Shown: one piece after another, positions 7,610 through 16,007 of the stretch
Layout of the letters: each line of letters starts with the position of its first letter
Numbering within the stretch: the stretch's first letter is position 1
Assembly (NCBI GenBank): GCA_947628685.1
Contig: CANRAT010000008.1
Location: 1-28,735, forward strand
Reading direction: 5' to 3'
Source of the DNA: an uncultured Bacilli bacterium
GTDB lineage: Bacteria > Bacillota_I > Bacilli_A > RF39 > UBA660
DNA length: 28,735 nucleotides
The notes under the pieces: generated by a model
Told to the model about the DNA's origin: nothing
Databases searched by the model: none
What the model saw: the letters and a program-made list of their open reading frames with translations, nothing else
Made by a program: the position numbers and the translations under genes

Positions 7610-9715
7610 CTACTGTTCGATAGAACCTTCACCTAATATATATTTTTGTATTTTAATTAAACTACTAACTTCTACACTTGATTTTCTTGATACATTTGCT
7701 GCTTTTTCATATTCATCTGTTAACTTTATAGCATTTAAAATGTGTTTTTGAACTCTTAATATGTCTAAAGAATTAATTTTAGCATCTCCGTTAGTATCAC
7801 CATATATTATTACTTTAAATGATTTCGTTTCACCTGCACTAGTTATAGATACTATATCACCTGTTGCAAATGTCTTAACATCATCTTCTTTTTCACTATT
7901 ATTTTTTATCTCTACTATAGCATTTGGATTAATAGATTTAACTTTATTTTCTAAAGTAGCGACTTCAAGTGATAAATCTATTCCACTAAAATAAACTCCA
8001 TCACATTTAACACCCAAATTATCAACTATATCATTAACAGTTGGCTCTTTTGATTCATTTTCATTTCTAATGATATTTAAAGTATATATTCTAACACTTC
8101 CATTTTGTGCGGTTACTACTATATCAAATTTGTTATCACCAACATTAAGTGTTTTTTCACCTATATTACTTATACTTGCTTTATTTTTTACTGACGTTGC
8201 ATTTATTGTAACTTTACTTGCACTATATGGTACATATAATGTATAGTCTGTTTTATCGCCATTAAAACCATTTATACTTAATTCTTCACCATTTACTTTA
8301 ACACTTAAACTACTTAAGTAATTATTTGGATTACCTTTTTTTGGAAGTTCTGTTTCATCTGGCATATTTTCATATACAGGTATAGTAAATACAAATGCTT
8401 GATCTAATATATTTAATTTATAATATGCATTATATATCTTTTGACCTTCAGAGTATGCTCCTTGTATATTTGTTTGATATTGATTTGAATATAAATTCCA
8501 ACCTATTGGATGCACATTAAATTTTTTTGAATATATTGTGTACTGTCCTTTTTTTAAATAATTAGCACTTATAAATTCTGCTCCACCTGTTATTGCAAGT
8601 GATAAACTAGTCCAAGGTCTACTATATGAAGTATCATTTTTATTTTCTCCTCCCATAGCATACACTACACTATTTTGAGCAGGTTTTGTGTCTGTTCCAG
8701 CGCCTATATTATATACGTTATAAAATCCAGCATCTATCCATTTACCTCTTAAAGATGGATATTTTTTATTAGATTCACTATAATAAAATCCCTCACCTGA
8801 AGTAGCCTGTGTCCCTTTACCTACTTCTTGAACTGCTAATGCAGCAAGATAAACACTATTTACTCCACTTAAGTTTTCTGCGTTTATAAAGTCTTCACTA
8901 TTACTAAGTAAAAAATTACCTTTTAATACCTCATTTACTGCATCTATAGTTTGCAGACTAGGATTTGATTCAAGAGTTGAAAATTGAAATATGTTCATAT
9001 CATTTAAGAAGTTTCTAGGGTCCATAAAATAGGCTACTACATCACTATTTGCAGCATACCAATTAGTACCTTCTTTTACAAAAAATTCATCTTTCTTGTA
9101 GTCATAAGATCCACCAAGCGTAGAATAATACCCTTCACACTCTTTATTTCCTTGAATTAAACTTACTCCAATTGCGCTTTCAGCCTCTACAGCATCTTTC
9201 CAATTTAAGTTAGTTTTAATTGCTTTAAAAGTCCAAGTTGGATGCATTTCTTTTAGTCTTACTAATTTATTTATATAACTATCAGGGAATCCTAAATCCT
9301 TAAATTCTTGTTTTAACTTATTTATTTCTTCATCTTCTTCATCTAAATCTAAAGGTTTTAAATATGCATTACAATAATATCCATATTTTAATCCATAATT
9401 CGTAGATCTATAAGATGTATAGACATAGTAATCACTACATAGTGCAGGATCATTAGTGGGTACTTTCTCATGGTCTGTAAGTACTGTAACTTCATCTAAA
9501 TTATCTAACCAAAGTACGTGGTCTACAATAGAATTTAAGTTTTTATCAGTATAATAACAAAAACCAGAATTTCTAAGATTTCCCTTATATATATTACAAG
9601 TTGCGCCATCTTTATTTTCAACAACTGCCTTATAATCTGCTTTTACATTTTTTACATAAATAAAAGGTAGTATTAAAAAGATAAACATAAATAAATATTT
9701 ATAATTCTTCTTCAA
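7610..9715 (-). CDS. Secreted glucosaminidase-like protein with cadherin-like and dockerin-like domains
   Basis: From the TTG at 9715 the protein has 701 residues. I chose TTG because AGGTGG precedes it, a membrane-spanning signal peptide (about 1-26) follows, and the promoter's -10 box lies immediately upstream; an ATG at 9775 falls in front of that promoter. Residues 27-120 form a four-Cys module (C40, C53, C93, C115). A glucosaminidase-like region spans about 150-440, with LAALAVQEVGKGT (possible catalytic Glu297) and FYNVYNIGA (331-339). A cadherin-like domain is at 466-548. The C-terminus has a dockerin-like repeat (639-660) with the Ca ligand pattern D640, N642, D644, D651, and a second repeat (674-694) that has lost its ligands. 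The likely role is peptidoglycan turnover by cleaving N-acetylglucosaminyl bonds. It heads a two-gene operon with the cohesin-like protein. Confidence 0.75.
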   Translation of the reverse strand: MKKNYKYLFMFIFLILPFIYVKNVKADYKAVVENKDGATCNIYKGNLRNSGFCYYTDKNLNSIVDHVLWLDNLDEVTVLTDHEKVPTNDPALCSDYYVYTSYRSTNYGLKYGYYCNAYLKPLDLDEEDEEINKLKQEFKDLGFPDSYINKLVRLKEMHPTWTFKAIKTNLNWKDAVEAESAIGVSLIQGNKECEGYYSTLGGSYDYKKDEFFVKEGTNWYAANSDVVAYFMDPRNFLNDMNIFQFSTLESNPSLQTIDAVNEVLKGNFLLSNSEDFINAENLSGVNSVYLAALAVQEVGKGTQATSGEGFYYSESNKKYPSLRGKWIDAGFYNVYNIGAGTDTKPAQNSVVYAMGGENKNDTSYSRPWTSLSLAITGGAEFISANYLKKGQYTIYSKKFNVHPIGWNLYSNQYQTNIQGAYSEGQKIYNAYYKLNILDQAFVFTIPVYENMPDETELPKKGNPNNYLSSLSVKVNGEELSINGFNGDKTDYTLYVPYSASKVTINATSVKNKASISNIGEKTLNVGDNKFDIVVTAQNGSVRIYTLNIIRNENESKEPTVNDIVDNLGVKCDGVYFSGIDLSLEVATLENKVKSINPNAIVEIKNNSEKEDDVKTFATGDIVSITSAGETKSFKVIIYGDTNGDAKINSLDILRVQKHILNAIKLTDEYEKAANVSRKSSVEVSSLIKIQKYILGEGSIEQ

Positions 9716-9737
9716 TATACCACCTACTCTCTTTAAC

Positions 9738-9766
9738 ATTATACCAAAAAACGACAAACTTGTACA
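9738..9766 (-). promoter_or_regulatory. Promoter of the glucosaminidase/cohesin operon
   Basis: On the minus strand TGTACA (9761-9766), a 17-bp spacer and TATAAT (9738-9743) lead to a leader of about 15 bases before the TTG start at 9715. The promoter sits between rsmD and this gene and decides against the upstream ATG at 9775. Confidence 0.65.
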
Positions 9767-9782
9767 GTCTATCACAAATATT

Positions 9783-10325
9783 TCATTTATTTTTAAGTTT
9801 ATATATTGTTATTTTTTTACTGCCATAACTTTTTTCTTTTATAATTGTTAAAGCGTCATTATTTAACTTTTCATCTTCATATTCACAAACTATAATACCT
9901 TCTTTATTTAAAAGGTTATAGTTTATTATTTTACTTAAACAGTCATTTATTAAATTTAATTTATATGGTGGGTCTAAAAATATGATATCAAATTTAATTT
10001 TACTATTTTTAAATATTTCAAGTGCATTTTTATAATCACTTTTTATTATTTTTATATTTTCAGACATGTTATTGGTATTTCTTTTTATTATATTTATAAG
10101 GCTTATATTATTATCTACAAAATAACACTCACTAGCCCCATTACTAAGTGATTCTATACCAAGAGAACCACTGCCAGCAAAAAGGTCTAAAACTACACTA
10201 TTTTTTATATTATTTTGTATTATAGCAAATACCGATTCTTTTACTCTATCCATAGTAGGTCTTGTACCATCAATATCAAATCCTATTAATGTCTTACCTT
10301 TATACTTACCACTTATAACTCTCAC
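9783..10325 (-). CDS. rsmD: 16S rRNA (guanine966-N2)-methyltransferase
   Basis: A 180-residue SAM-dependent methyltransferase of the RsmD/YlbH family, which methylates G966 of 16S rRNA during 30S assembly. It opens with MRVISGKYKGKTL and TRPTMDRVKESVF, both typical of RsmD. The SAM-binding motif I is DLFAGSGSLGIE (47-58) and the catalytic motif IV is DPPY (118-121). Length matches the family. The start is GTG at 10323-10325, with AGGTGAT five bases in front. It follows ylbE by 31 bases. In many Bacilli coaD comes next; here a wall-hydrolase operon does. Confidence 0.95.
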   Translation of the reverse strand: MRVISGKYKGKTLIGFDIDGTRPTMDRVKESVFAIIQNNIKNSVVLDLFAGSGSLGIESLSNGASECYFVDNNISLINIIKRNTNNMSENIKIIKSDYKNALEIFKNSKIKFDIIFLDPPYKLNLINDCLSKIINYNLLNKEGIIVCEYEDEKLNNDALTIIKEKSYGSKKITIYKLKNK

Positions 10326-10356
10326 AAAATCACCTATTTAATTTTAACACATTTTG

Positions 10357-10581
10357 TTATTTATTTAAAGATGACATTATCGCACTTAACATTTCAAATG
10401 TAGAAAGTGCTTTATTGATTTTATCAGATGGTCTTAATTTATAATTCGTTTTAACTTCTCTTACAAATTCATTAAAAAGATTGGGATTTCTATTTAAGTT
10501 TTTATACCAATATGAATTTTCGTGTAAATACTTGACATATAAAGGATTACTTTTTATTTTAAATTGTAAATCTAACGTCAT
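10357..10581 (-). CDS. ylbE: YlbE-like protein
   Basis: A 74-residue protein matching the small YlbE-like family of Bacilli, with the typical SNPLYVKYLHENSYWYKNL start and a helical remainder. Its function is not established. The ATG follows the TAA of the ylbD-like gene directly (TAAATG), and rsmD lies 31 bases downstream, reproducing the ylbD-ylbE-rsmD gene order seen in Bacilli. That synteny is the strongest evidence for the name. No membrane segment or signal peptide is present, so it should be cytoplasmic. Confidence 0.8.
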   Translation of the reverse strand: MTLDLQFKIKSNPLYVKYLHENSYWYKNLNRNPNLFNEFVREVKTNYKLRPSDKINKALSTFEMLSAIMSSLNK

Positions 10582-10968
10582 TTAATCCTCAAAATGTTTA
10601 TAAAGCGGTCTTGGTTTATATACCTCTTTAGTAGTATTACTATCTTTTTTAGAAAAATCTTGTACTACTCCAAGTACTCTTTGTACGTTACCAATACCTT
10701 CTTGTATCCCATCTAAATCCATGTTTTTAAACCAATTTACTACTTCACTTAAAGTTAATCCTGCAATACCTGATTTTTCTACTTTTTTTACTTGTGATGT
10801 AGTATTTCTTGTTTCATTTTTATTTATATAGTCCTTCCAAACCTCATTATCTTCCCCGTATAAATCATACATTTCATAAAATTTTTGCCATGTCATTTCA
10901 TTTGTCTTTACATAATTAATTAATTTTGGATTCTTCTTAACAAATTCTTTAAATTCTTCTTTTTTCAC
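10582..10968 (-). CDS. ylbD: YlbD-like protein (putative coat-protein family)
   Basis: The protein has 128 residues and resembles YlbD: KKEEFKEFVKKNPKLINYV, then TWQKFYEMYDLYGED and W. In Bacillus this family is annotated as a putative spore coat protein, but nothing in the window shows sporulation, so I would not carry that function over. A central low-complexity linker joins a conserved N-terminal half to an amphipathic stretch (LTLSEVVNWFKNMDLDGIQEGI) and a short basic tail. The start is GTG (10966-10968) with AGGTGG in front. It appears to head the ylbD-ylbE-rsmD unit; a TATAAT lies about 20 bases upstream with a poor -35. Confidence 0.75.
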   Translation of the reverse strand: MKKEEFKEFVKKNPKLINYVKTNEMTWQKFYEMYDLYGEDNEVWKDYINKNETRNTTSQVKKVEKSGIAGLTLSEVVNWFKNMDLDGIQEGIGNVQRVLGVVQDFSKKDSNTTKEVYKPRPLYKHFED

Positions 10969-11023
10969 ATTACCACCTAATAAATTATATGTATTTTGTA
11001 TAATTTATTTCTAAATAATTAAT

Positions 11024-11045
11024 AGATATGTCATTAGGCATATCT
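11024..11045 (-). terminator. Possible weak terminator of the D,D-carboxypeptidase gene
   Basis: AGATATG and CATATCT form a 7-bp stem with an 8-base loop. The stop codon (11044-11046) overlaps one arm. On the minus strand the following bases are T/A-rich (ATTAATTATTT) rather than a clean T-run, so efficiency is doubtful. Confidence 0.4.
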
Positions 11046-12561
11046 ACTTTATATATTCATTAATACAATACTTAAATAATTTATTATAATATTTTATAGT
11101 TTTAGATTCCATTTCGCTTTTATAAAGGTTTAATTTAGTATATAATTCTTGTAATTCATCTAAAGACTTAAAATTAATACTTTCAAAACATCTATCTATA
11201 AAATCGTGTTCAAAATTTAGTTTATCACTATATGTATAATTTACAGTTTTCAAGGTATCAAAGAATAATTCTACATTTGTCGTATTTTTTAATATTCTTA
11301 ATTTTTTCTCTATACTATTTTCTTCTTTTATAAATGTTTTTATTTTTTGTTTTTCTTTGTTTATTTTTGATTTATTTTTATTATTTAAAAACTTTTTCAA
11401 TTTCTTTTTTATTTTTTTAATTCTCTTTTTAATTATTATAAATAAAACTAAAATAATAAATATAACTACTAATATAAATATAGGCATGTATGCTTTTGTT
11501 TTAAATTTTATATCTTTATCTAGTTTAAGTTTTACTGTTTTTATTAAATCTTTATCATAGTATATAGAAAGCGTGCCAAGTGTACTTCCCTTTATATTTA
11601 AAGGAGTTATTAGATTTGTTCCAATATATTTATAATTTATTAAGGATTCATCATAATCGTTTGGTAAATATAATTTAGTGTTTAAATCTATTTCATATTT
11701 ATCTAATTTAGCATTACTGATATCTATATTGAATTTTATATTATAATCTTTATATCCATAATTATTAAAATAGTAATTATATATTTTAGAATTATCTATT
11801 AATAAATCTTTAAAACTATCCGCACAGTTTGTAACAGTTATTAGGGTCACACCATTATTTTCTCCATATGAAACTAATGAATGCTTGGCAAGTGAGGTAA
11901 ATCCACTTTTAGCGCCATCAATCATAGATAAATCTATATTATATTTAGTATCCATTTTATATAAAGGACCATTTATTTGTAGATTAAGTGAATCTATATA
12001 ATACATATCCGTTGAAATTATCTTTTTAAAATCTTCATTTTTAAGACAATATTCCATAATTTTAGCAATGTCATATGCACTTGAATAGTTACCTTCATCT
12101 TTTCCTATCGGATTAGAAAATTTTGTATTTTTAAGTCCTAACTCGTTAACTTTTTTATTCATTAAATCTACAAAGTCTTCTTCACTAGAGGTAGTTATTC
12201 TAACTGCAGCATTGACTGCATCAGAACCACTTTTAAGCAATATTCCATATAATAATTCTTTTATTGTTACTTTATGTCCATTTTGAAATCCTGTTGTTGT
12301 ATATTCAAATATATCACGTAAATCTTCTTCTTTTATGGTTATTGTTTTATCTAAATCCTTGTTGTTTTCAATAACTATTATTGCAGTCATTATTTTTGTC
12401 ATGCTTGCAATTTTTGCTTGTTCATCTTTATTTTTTTCATACATTACTTTATCATCTGTTAAATTATATACATATGCATATTTAGAATTCAAATCAAAAT
12501 CTATTGCTTTAACAGAAAATATAGTAAAGAAGGATAATAATATAAATACTGCTTTTTTCAT
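11044..12561 (-). CDS. D-alanyl-D-alanine carboxypeptidase (PBP5/DacF family) with cytoplasmic tail
   Basis: The protein has 505 residues. A signal peptide (about 1-19) is followed by a serine peptidase S11 domain that trims the terminal D-Ala of peptidoglycan stem peptides outside the membrane. The nucleophile motif SxxK is S53-M-T-K56. The second motif reads SGS (111-113) rather than the usual SxN, and the third reads KSG (218-220) rather than KTG; both are tolerable variants but unusual together. A membrane helix at about 358-378 replaces the usual amphipathic anchor. It is followed by a strongly basic stretch and about 100 residues of helical cytoplasmic domain (to 505) that I do not recognise. 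A GGAGAAG ribosome site precedes the ATG. It is the last gene after herA, with a terminator between them. Confidence 0.85.
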   Translation of the reverse strand: MKKAVFILLSFFTIFSVKAIDFDLNSKYAYVYNLTDDKVMYEKNKDEQAKIASMTKIMTAIIVIENNKDLDKTITIKEEDLRDIFEYTTTGFQNGHKVTIKELLYGILLKSGSDAVNAAVRITTSSEEDFVDLMNKKVNELGLKNTKFSNPIGKDEGNYSSAYDIAKIMEYCLKNEDFKKIISTDMYYIDSLNLQINGPLYKMDTKYNIDLSMIDGAKSGFTSLAKHSLVSYGENNGVTLITVTNCADSFKDLLIDNSKIYNYYFNNYGYKDYNIKFNIDISNAKLDKYEIDLNTKLYLPNDYDESLINYKYIGTNLITPLNIKGSTLGTLSIYYDKDLIKTVKLKLDKDIKFKTKAYMPIFILVVIFIILVLFIIIKKRIKKIKKKLKKFLNNKNKSKINKEKQKIKTFIKEENSIEKKLRILKNTTNVELFFDTLKTVNYTYSDKLNFEHDFIDRCFESINFKSLDELQELYTKLNLYKSEMESKTIKYYNKLFKYCINEYIK

Positions 12562-12579
12562 ACTTCTCCAATTCTATTT

Positions 12580-12603
12580 ATAAAAGGTAGATACTATCTA
12601 CCT
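12580..12603 (-). terminator. Terminator after the HerA-type ATPase gene
   Basis: AGGTAGATA and TATCTACCT form a perfect inverted repeat (12585-12603), followed on the minus strand by TTTTAT. The HerA stop codon (12594-12596) lies at its centre. The short T-run and the closeness of the next gene suggest partial termination. Confidence 0.6.
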
Positions 12604-14348
12604 TGCCATACACTTACTACATTAACATTGCTACTATGAGGTTCTGGATTTGGAAGTGGCATTTTTATTATCATTGGAACAGTAAATGCACGTCCGAATG
12701 CAACACACATACCTGGTTGCAAACTTTTTTGCTTTTCCATTATTTCCGCACTCATATTAGGTAACATTTTCTTTATATACTCTAAATCTCTTGGGTGTGT
12801 CATTTTAAATATTAGAAAGTTACTAATTTGAGATATAACGGTTTCTGATAATTCAACTGGTCTTTGTGAAACCAAATTTAGCATAAGTCCAAATTTTCTA
12901 CCTTCTTTTGCAATTCTTTCAAATATGTTATATCCTAACAAAAAGTTATCTGTGTCGTTTTGTACATATCTATGCGATTCCTCTAATAATAGATGAAAAG
13001 GAACCGCACCTCGATTTGGTAAATGTTTTGTAAAATCAAATAACATTTTTGAGTATATTTTAACTATTGTTTTTGCTAGTCTATCATCTATATCTTCAAG
13101 ATTGAAATTTACAATTTGAGACTTTTTGTTATTTTTTGCAACTAAACTTGCAATATATCCATTTAAGTCTACATAATTTGGATAATAGAAGAAATCTTTA
13201 TTTTCACTTATTGCGATTGAATGAAGTCTAACCTTTAATGTGATTGCTTCATCATATAATTTGTCATTTCTTAAAAATCCATCGCTTATAAGTGTAAAAT
13301 CAAGCGCTTTTACCAAATCTTCTATTTGGAAAGCATGGTCATTAGGTGCTTCATAATTATCTAATGATTCATCTATAAAACTTGTTATATATTGAGTAAT
13401 TAGTACACTTTCTGTAAAGTCACCACTTCTATCTATTACGAAACATTCTCTAAATTTTCTTACATAACCTATACCTTGTATAGGTGCTTCTAGGTTAAAC
13501 TGTTCTGTTTGGCAACCATCAACTATTGTAAATATATCATTTCTTTTGCTTGCTGATGTTTGATTTGTATATAATGTATCTAGTATTGCTTTAGCAATTA
13601 AATGATTTTTATATTTAATAGAATCTTCTGTATCTTGTGAAATAATACGAGCAAGTTTAATCATTTTTTCTATTATTTGAAGTTGTGAATGCTTTTCTGC
13701 TTGAAGTAATAAAGCAAAATCATCTATATCAAGTAACCATAAAGGTATTCTAATTAATTCGCCATTTGTATCTGTTCTATTTGTCGTATAATACTTAAAT
13801 TGATAATTAGGATTTACTTCATTTAATCTTTCAAAAGCATTGTGATACTCACCATAAGCATCGAATATCATATAATTTGCTCTAAAGGGATTAAATTGTT
13901 TGTTATAAAATAGGCTTTGTATGAAACTTGCAACTCCGTATGATTTACCACTTCCTGTATTACCAAATATGGCTAAATGATTACTACAAAGTTCATTTAT
14001 ATCTACATAAATTGGTTTATCATTATAAAGTGGAGAAACTCCAAGTTTAAACATACCTTCTTTTTCTACACCAGTTATTAAGTTAAGTTCTTCTTCAGTA
14101 ACCATTCTAATTTTGGCTTCTAAAGTTGGCTTTCTTAAAACTCCTAAAATAAATTTGCCATTTTCTATTACACCTAAAAAATGTACTTTTATTTCATTTT
14201 CAGATACATCTTCTACTTCTCCTAATACTTTTCTATCGTTATCTTCAAATACAACGTGCATATTCATAAGATCCATACTAACAGGAGTTCCTGCAGGAAT
14301 GCTTATATGAGCAACACTTCCACTAATATACACTATTTTTCCAAACAT
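12594..14348 (-). CDS. HerA-type AAA+/FtsK-like ATPase (HAS-barrel + DUF87)
   Basis: The protein has 584 residues. The N-terminus (1 to about 75) fits a HAS-barrel. It is followed by a HerA-type hexameric ATPase core with Walker A GNTGSGKS (129-136), Walker B LLLEES (453-458) and a VSQRP sensor/arginine segment (493-497). HerA proteins are DNA-translocating motors that in archaea pair with the NurA nuclease for end resection; bacterial relatives also occur in defence systems paired with SIR2 or DUF4297 effectors. No nuclease or effector gene is next to it here. It sits between ylxM and a D,D-carboxypeptidase in the ftsY operon, with its GGGTGAT ribosome site directly after the ylxM stop. The role is likely chromosomal housekeeping, but that is inference. 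Confidence 0.85.
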   Translation of the reverse strand: MFGKIVYISGSVAHISIPAGTPVSMDLMNMHVVFEDNDRKVLGEVEDVSENEIKVHFLGVIENGKFILGVLRKPTLEAKIRMVTEEELNLITGVEKEGMFKLGVSPLYNDKPIYVDINELCSNHLAIFGNTGSGKSYGVASFIQSLFYNKQFNPFRANYMIFDAYGEYHNAFERLNEVNPNYQFKYYTTNRTDTNGELIRIPLWLLDIDDFALLLQAEKHSQLQIIEKMIKLARIISQDTEDSIKYKNHLIAKAILDTLYTNQTSASKRNDIFTIVDGCQTEQFNLEAPIQGIGYVRKFRECFVIDRSGDFTESVLITQYITSFIDESLDNYEAPNDHAFQIEDLVKALDFTLISDGFLRNDKLYDEAITLKVRLHSIAISENKDFFYYPNYVDLNGYIASLVAKNNKKSQIVNFNLEDIDDRLAKTIVKIYSKMLFDFTKHLPNRGAVPFHLLLEESHRYVQNDTDNFLLGYNIFERIAKEGRKFGLMLNLVSQRPVELSETVISQISNFLIFKMTHPRDLEYIKKMLPNMSAEIMEKQKSLQPGMCVAFGRAFTVPMIIKMPLPNPEPHSSNVNVVSVWQGR

Positions 14349-14357
14349 ATTATCACC

Positions 14358-14642
14358 CTAAATTAATTCTTCTATTTGTAATTTTATATCATTATCTAAA
14401 TTTTCAATTATTTTTTCTATTTTTATCCTATTTTTGTATAAGTTTAATTTTTCTTCATAGTAATCCAACTTTTGTAATATTTCTTTTATATTTTTATGTA
14501 CTGCATTTCTACTGACACTACTATTTTCTGCTATTTCTTGTAAAGTTAAATTATTTTCATAGTAATCTTTAAAATATTCTTTTTGTTTATCTGTAAAAAG
14601 TTCTCCATAATAATCAAAAAGTTCTACATAATGAAGTTTCAT
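14358..14642 (-). CDS. ylxM: YlxM-type HTH protein linked to the SRP pathway
   Basis: A 94-residue protein typical of the YlxM/p13 family (UPF0122): YVELFDYYGELFTDKQKEYF, then LTLQEIAENSSVSRNAVHKNI, which is a sigma-70 region 4-like helix-turn-helix, then a helical tail. In Bacilli and Streptococci ylxM lies beside ffh and ftsY, and YlxM modulates SRP GTPase activity. Here ftsY is two genes upstream in the same operon, while ffh is not in the window. The ATG overlaps the preceding stop by one base (TAATG). Confidence 0.9.
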   Translation of the reverse strand: MKLHYVELFDYYGELFTDKQKEYFKDYYENNLTLQEIAENSSVSRNAVHKNIKEILQKLDYYEEKLNLYKNRIKIEKIIENLDNDIKLQIEELI

Positions 14643-14911
14643 TAAAAATACTCCAAAACAGTTGCAACGGCTACAAAAATACCTACTACTATATAAATAG
14701 GAGTTAGATACTTTTTCTTATATATTTTAACATTGTTGTATGCCATAGTAAACATTATCATAGTTATTATTGCATAAAATGCAGGAAGAAAAGCTTCTGA
14801 TAAGAGTGTTATTATACCAAATATAAGCATAAGTTCCAAAAGCACAACTTGTACAAGTAATCCTACTTCTTTGTTACTATATTCTTTTAATTTTACCATT
14901 TTTGTATTCAT
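14642..14911 (-). CDS. Small three-helix membrane protein (unknown)
   Basis: I do not recognise this 89-residue protein. It has three hydrophobic stretches at roughly 15-38, 43-60 and 70-88, and a short charged N-terminus (MNTKMVKLKEYSNKE), with Lys-rich KIYKKKY between the second and third. It starts with ATG behind AGGTGAG, which overlaps the ftsY stop, and ends in a one-base overlap with ylxM. It is therefore firmly part of the ftsY-ylxM operon. An accessory role at the membrane with FtsY is conceivable but not shown. Confidence 0.75.
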   Translation of the reverse strand: MNTKMVKLKEYSNKEVGLLVQVVLLELMLIFGIITLLSEAFLPAFYAIITMIMFTMAYNNVKIYKKKYLTPIYIVVGIFVAVATVLEYF

Positions 14912-14922
14912 AAAATCTCACC

Positions 14923-15891
14923 TCACATATCTTTAAATAATCCATATATATATTTTTCAATATCAAAGACTCTTAAGTCCTCTTCTTTTTCCCCAAGTCC
15001 AACAAATTTAACTGGGATATTTACACTCTCTTTTATTGCAAGTACGATACCTCCTTTAGCAGTTCCATCTAATTTAGTTAAAACTATTCCTGTAATATTT
15101 GTTATCTCTTTAAAACTTTTTGCTTGACTAATTCCATTTTGACCTGTTGTTGCATCTATTACAAGTAAAGTTTCATGTGGAGCGTTAGGTATTAATTTAC
15201 CTATCACTTTATTTATTTTATCTAGTTCGTTCATAAGATTTACTTTGTTTTGAAGTCTACCTGCAGTATCTATTAAAACTACATCATAAGACTCATCCTT
15301 AGCAATCATAAGTCCGTCATAAACTACACTAGATGGATCCTTAGATTCACCATATACTACTTTAGAGTTTGTCCTTAAGCCCCATTCTTTTAACTGTTCT
15401 ATCGCACCAGCTCTAAATGTATCTCCTGCAATAAGTAAAACTTTCTTACCCTCTTTTGTTAATTTATTTGCTATTTTACCTATTGTTGTTGTCTTACCTA
15501 CTCCATTAACTCCTACAAACAAAATTACTGTAGGACCACTATCGCTATAATTTATTTTATTTACTACTATTTCATTATTAACATATATTATAAACATTTC
15601 ATCAATTATTACTTCTTTTAAGTCTTCACTGTTTATAATATTTTCTTTTTTAACTCTTTTTTTAAGTTTATCTATAAAGTCCATTACGGTATTAACACCT
15701 ATATCTGACATTATAAGTATCTCTTCTAATTCATCGAAATATTCAGGGCTTACTTTTTTGTATTTATTATTTAAAATACCTATTTTATTTACGAATTCTT
15801 TTCTACTTTTTTCTAAGCCTTTATCGAATGCCTCTAAATCCTCTTTTTCTTCTTTTTTAAATATGTTTTTAAATTTGCTAAAAAGTCCCAT
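14923..15891 (-). CDS. ftsY: Signal recognition particle receptor FtsY
   Basis: FtsY of 322 residues, the membrane-associated GTPase that receives SRP-ribosome complexes and hands them to the SecYEG translocon. An amphipathic, basic N-terminus (MGLFSKFKNIFKKEEKEDLE) acts as the membrane-targeting helix; the long acidic A domain of E. coli is absent, as is usual in Gram-positives. The N domain spans about 20-110. The G domain shows G1 GVNGVGKT (127-134), DTFRAGA (157-163), DTAGR (208-212), TKLD (272-275) and GLGEKEEDLR (298-307). It is the first gene of its operon, with a strong promoter and a GGGTGAT ribosome site. Ffh, its partner GTPase, is outside the window. Confidence 0.97.
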   Translation of the reverse strand: MGLFSKFKNIFKKEEKEDLEAFDKGLEKSRKEFVNKIGILNNKYKKVSPEYFDELEEILIMSDIGVNTVMDFIDKLKKRVKKENIINSEDLKEVIIDEMFIIYVNNEIVVNKINYSDSGPTVILFVGVNGVGKTTTIGKIANKLTKEGKKVLLIAGDTFRAGAIEQLKEWGLRTNSKVVYGESKDPSSVVYDGLMIAKDESYDVVLIDTAGRLQNKVNLMNELDKINKVIGKLIPNAPHETLLVIDATTGQNGISQAKSFKEITNITGIVLTKLDGTAKGGIVLAIKESVNIPVKFVGLGEKEEDLRVFDIEKYIYGLFKDM

Positions 15892-15917
15892 AAATCACCC
15901 TTATCGTTTCTATATCA

Positions 15918-15946
15918 ATTTTACTACACTTTTAAGTAAAAGTCAA
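15918..15946 (-). promoter_or_regulatory. Promoter of the ftsY operon
   Basis: TTGACT (15941-15946), a 17-bp spacer and TAAAAT (15918-15923) on the minus strand lie 27 bases before the ftsY ATG. It lies back to back with the promoter of the divergent zinc-ribbon gene. Confidence 0.72.
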
Positions 15947-15962
15947 AAATATATTTAATAAA

Positions 15963-15991
15963 TTTTACTTTTTTAAATCTTGTGTTATAAT
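15963..15991 (+). promoter_or_regulatory. Promoter of the zinc-ribbon membrane protein gene
   Basis: TATAAT (15986-15991) is preceded by TGT, giving an extended -10. The -35 region (TTTTAC, 15963-15968) is weak. This element covers an ATG at 15990, which supports the downstream start at 16008. Confidence 0.55.
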
Positions 15992-16007
15992 GTTGTGGGA
16001 GGAGAAT

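Noticed and set aside
9716..9775. ATG at 9775 as the start of the glucosaminidase-like gene
   Set aside because: It lies before the gene's own promoter (9738-9766), has no ribosome site, and would put 20 residues in front of a clean signal peptide. TTG at 9715 has AGGTGG and fits.
12594..14348. HerA-type ATPase as part of a two-gene defence system
   Set aside because: The adjacent genes are ylxM and a D,D-carboxypeptidase; no SIR2, DUF4297 or NurA partner is seen in the window.
15990..16007. ATG at 15990 as the start of the zinc-ribbon protein
   Set aside because: The ATG overlaps the -10 box, and GGGAGGAG lies between it and the better ATG at 16008.
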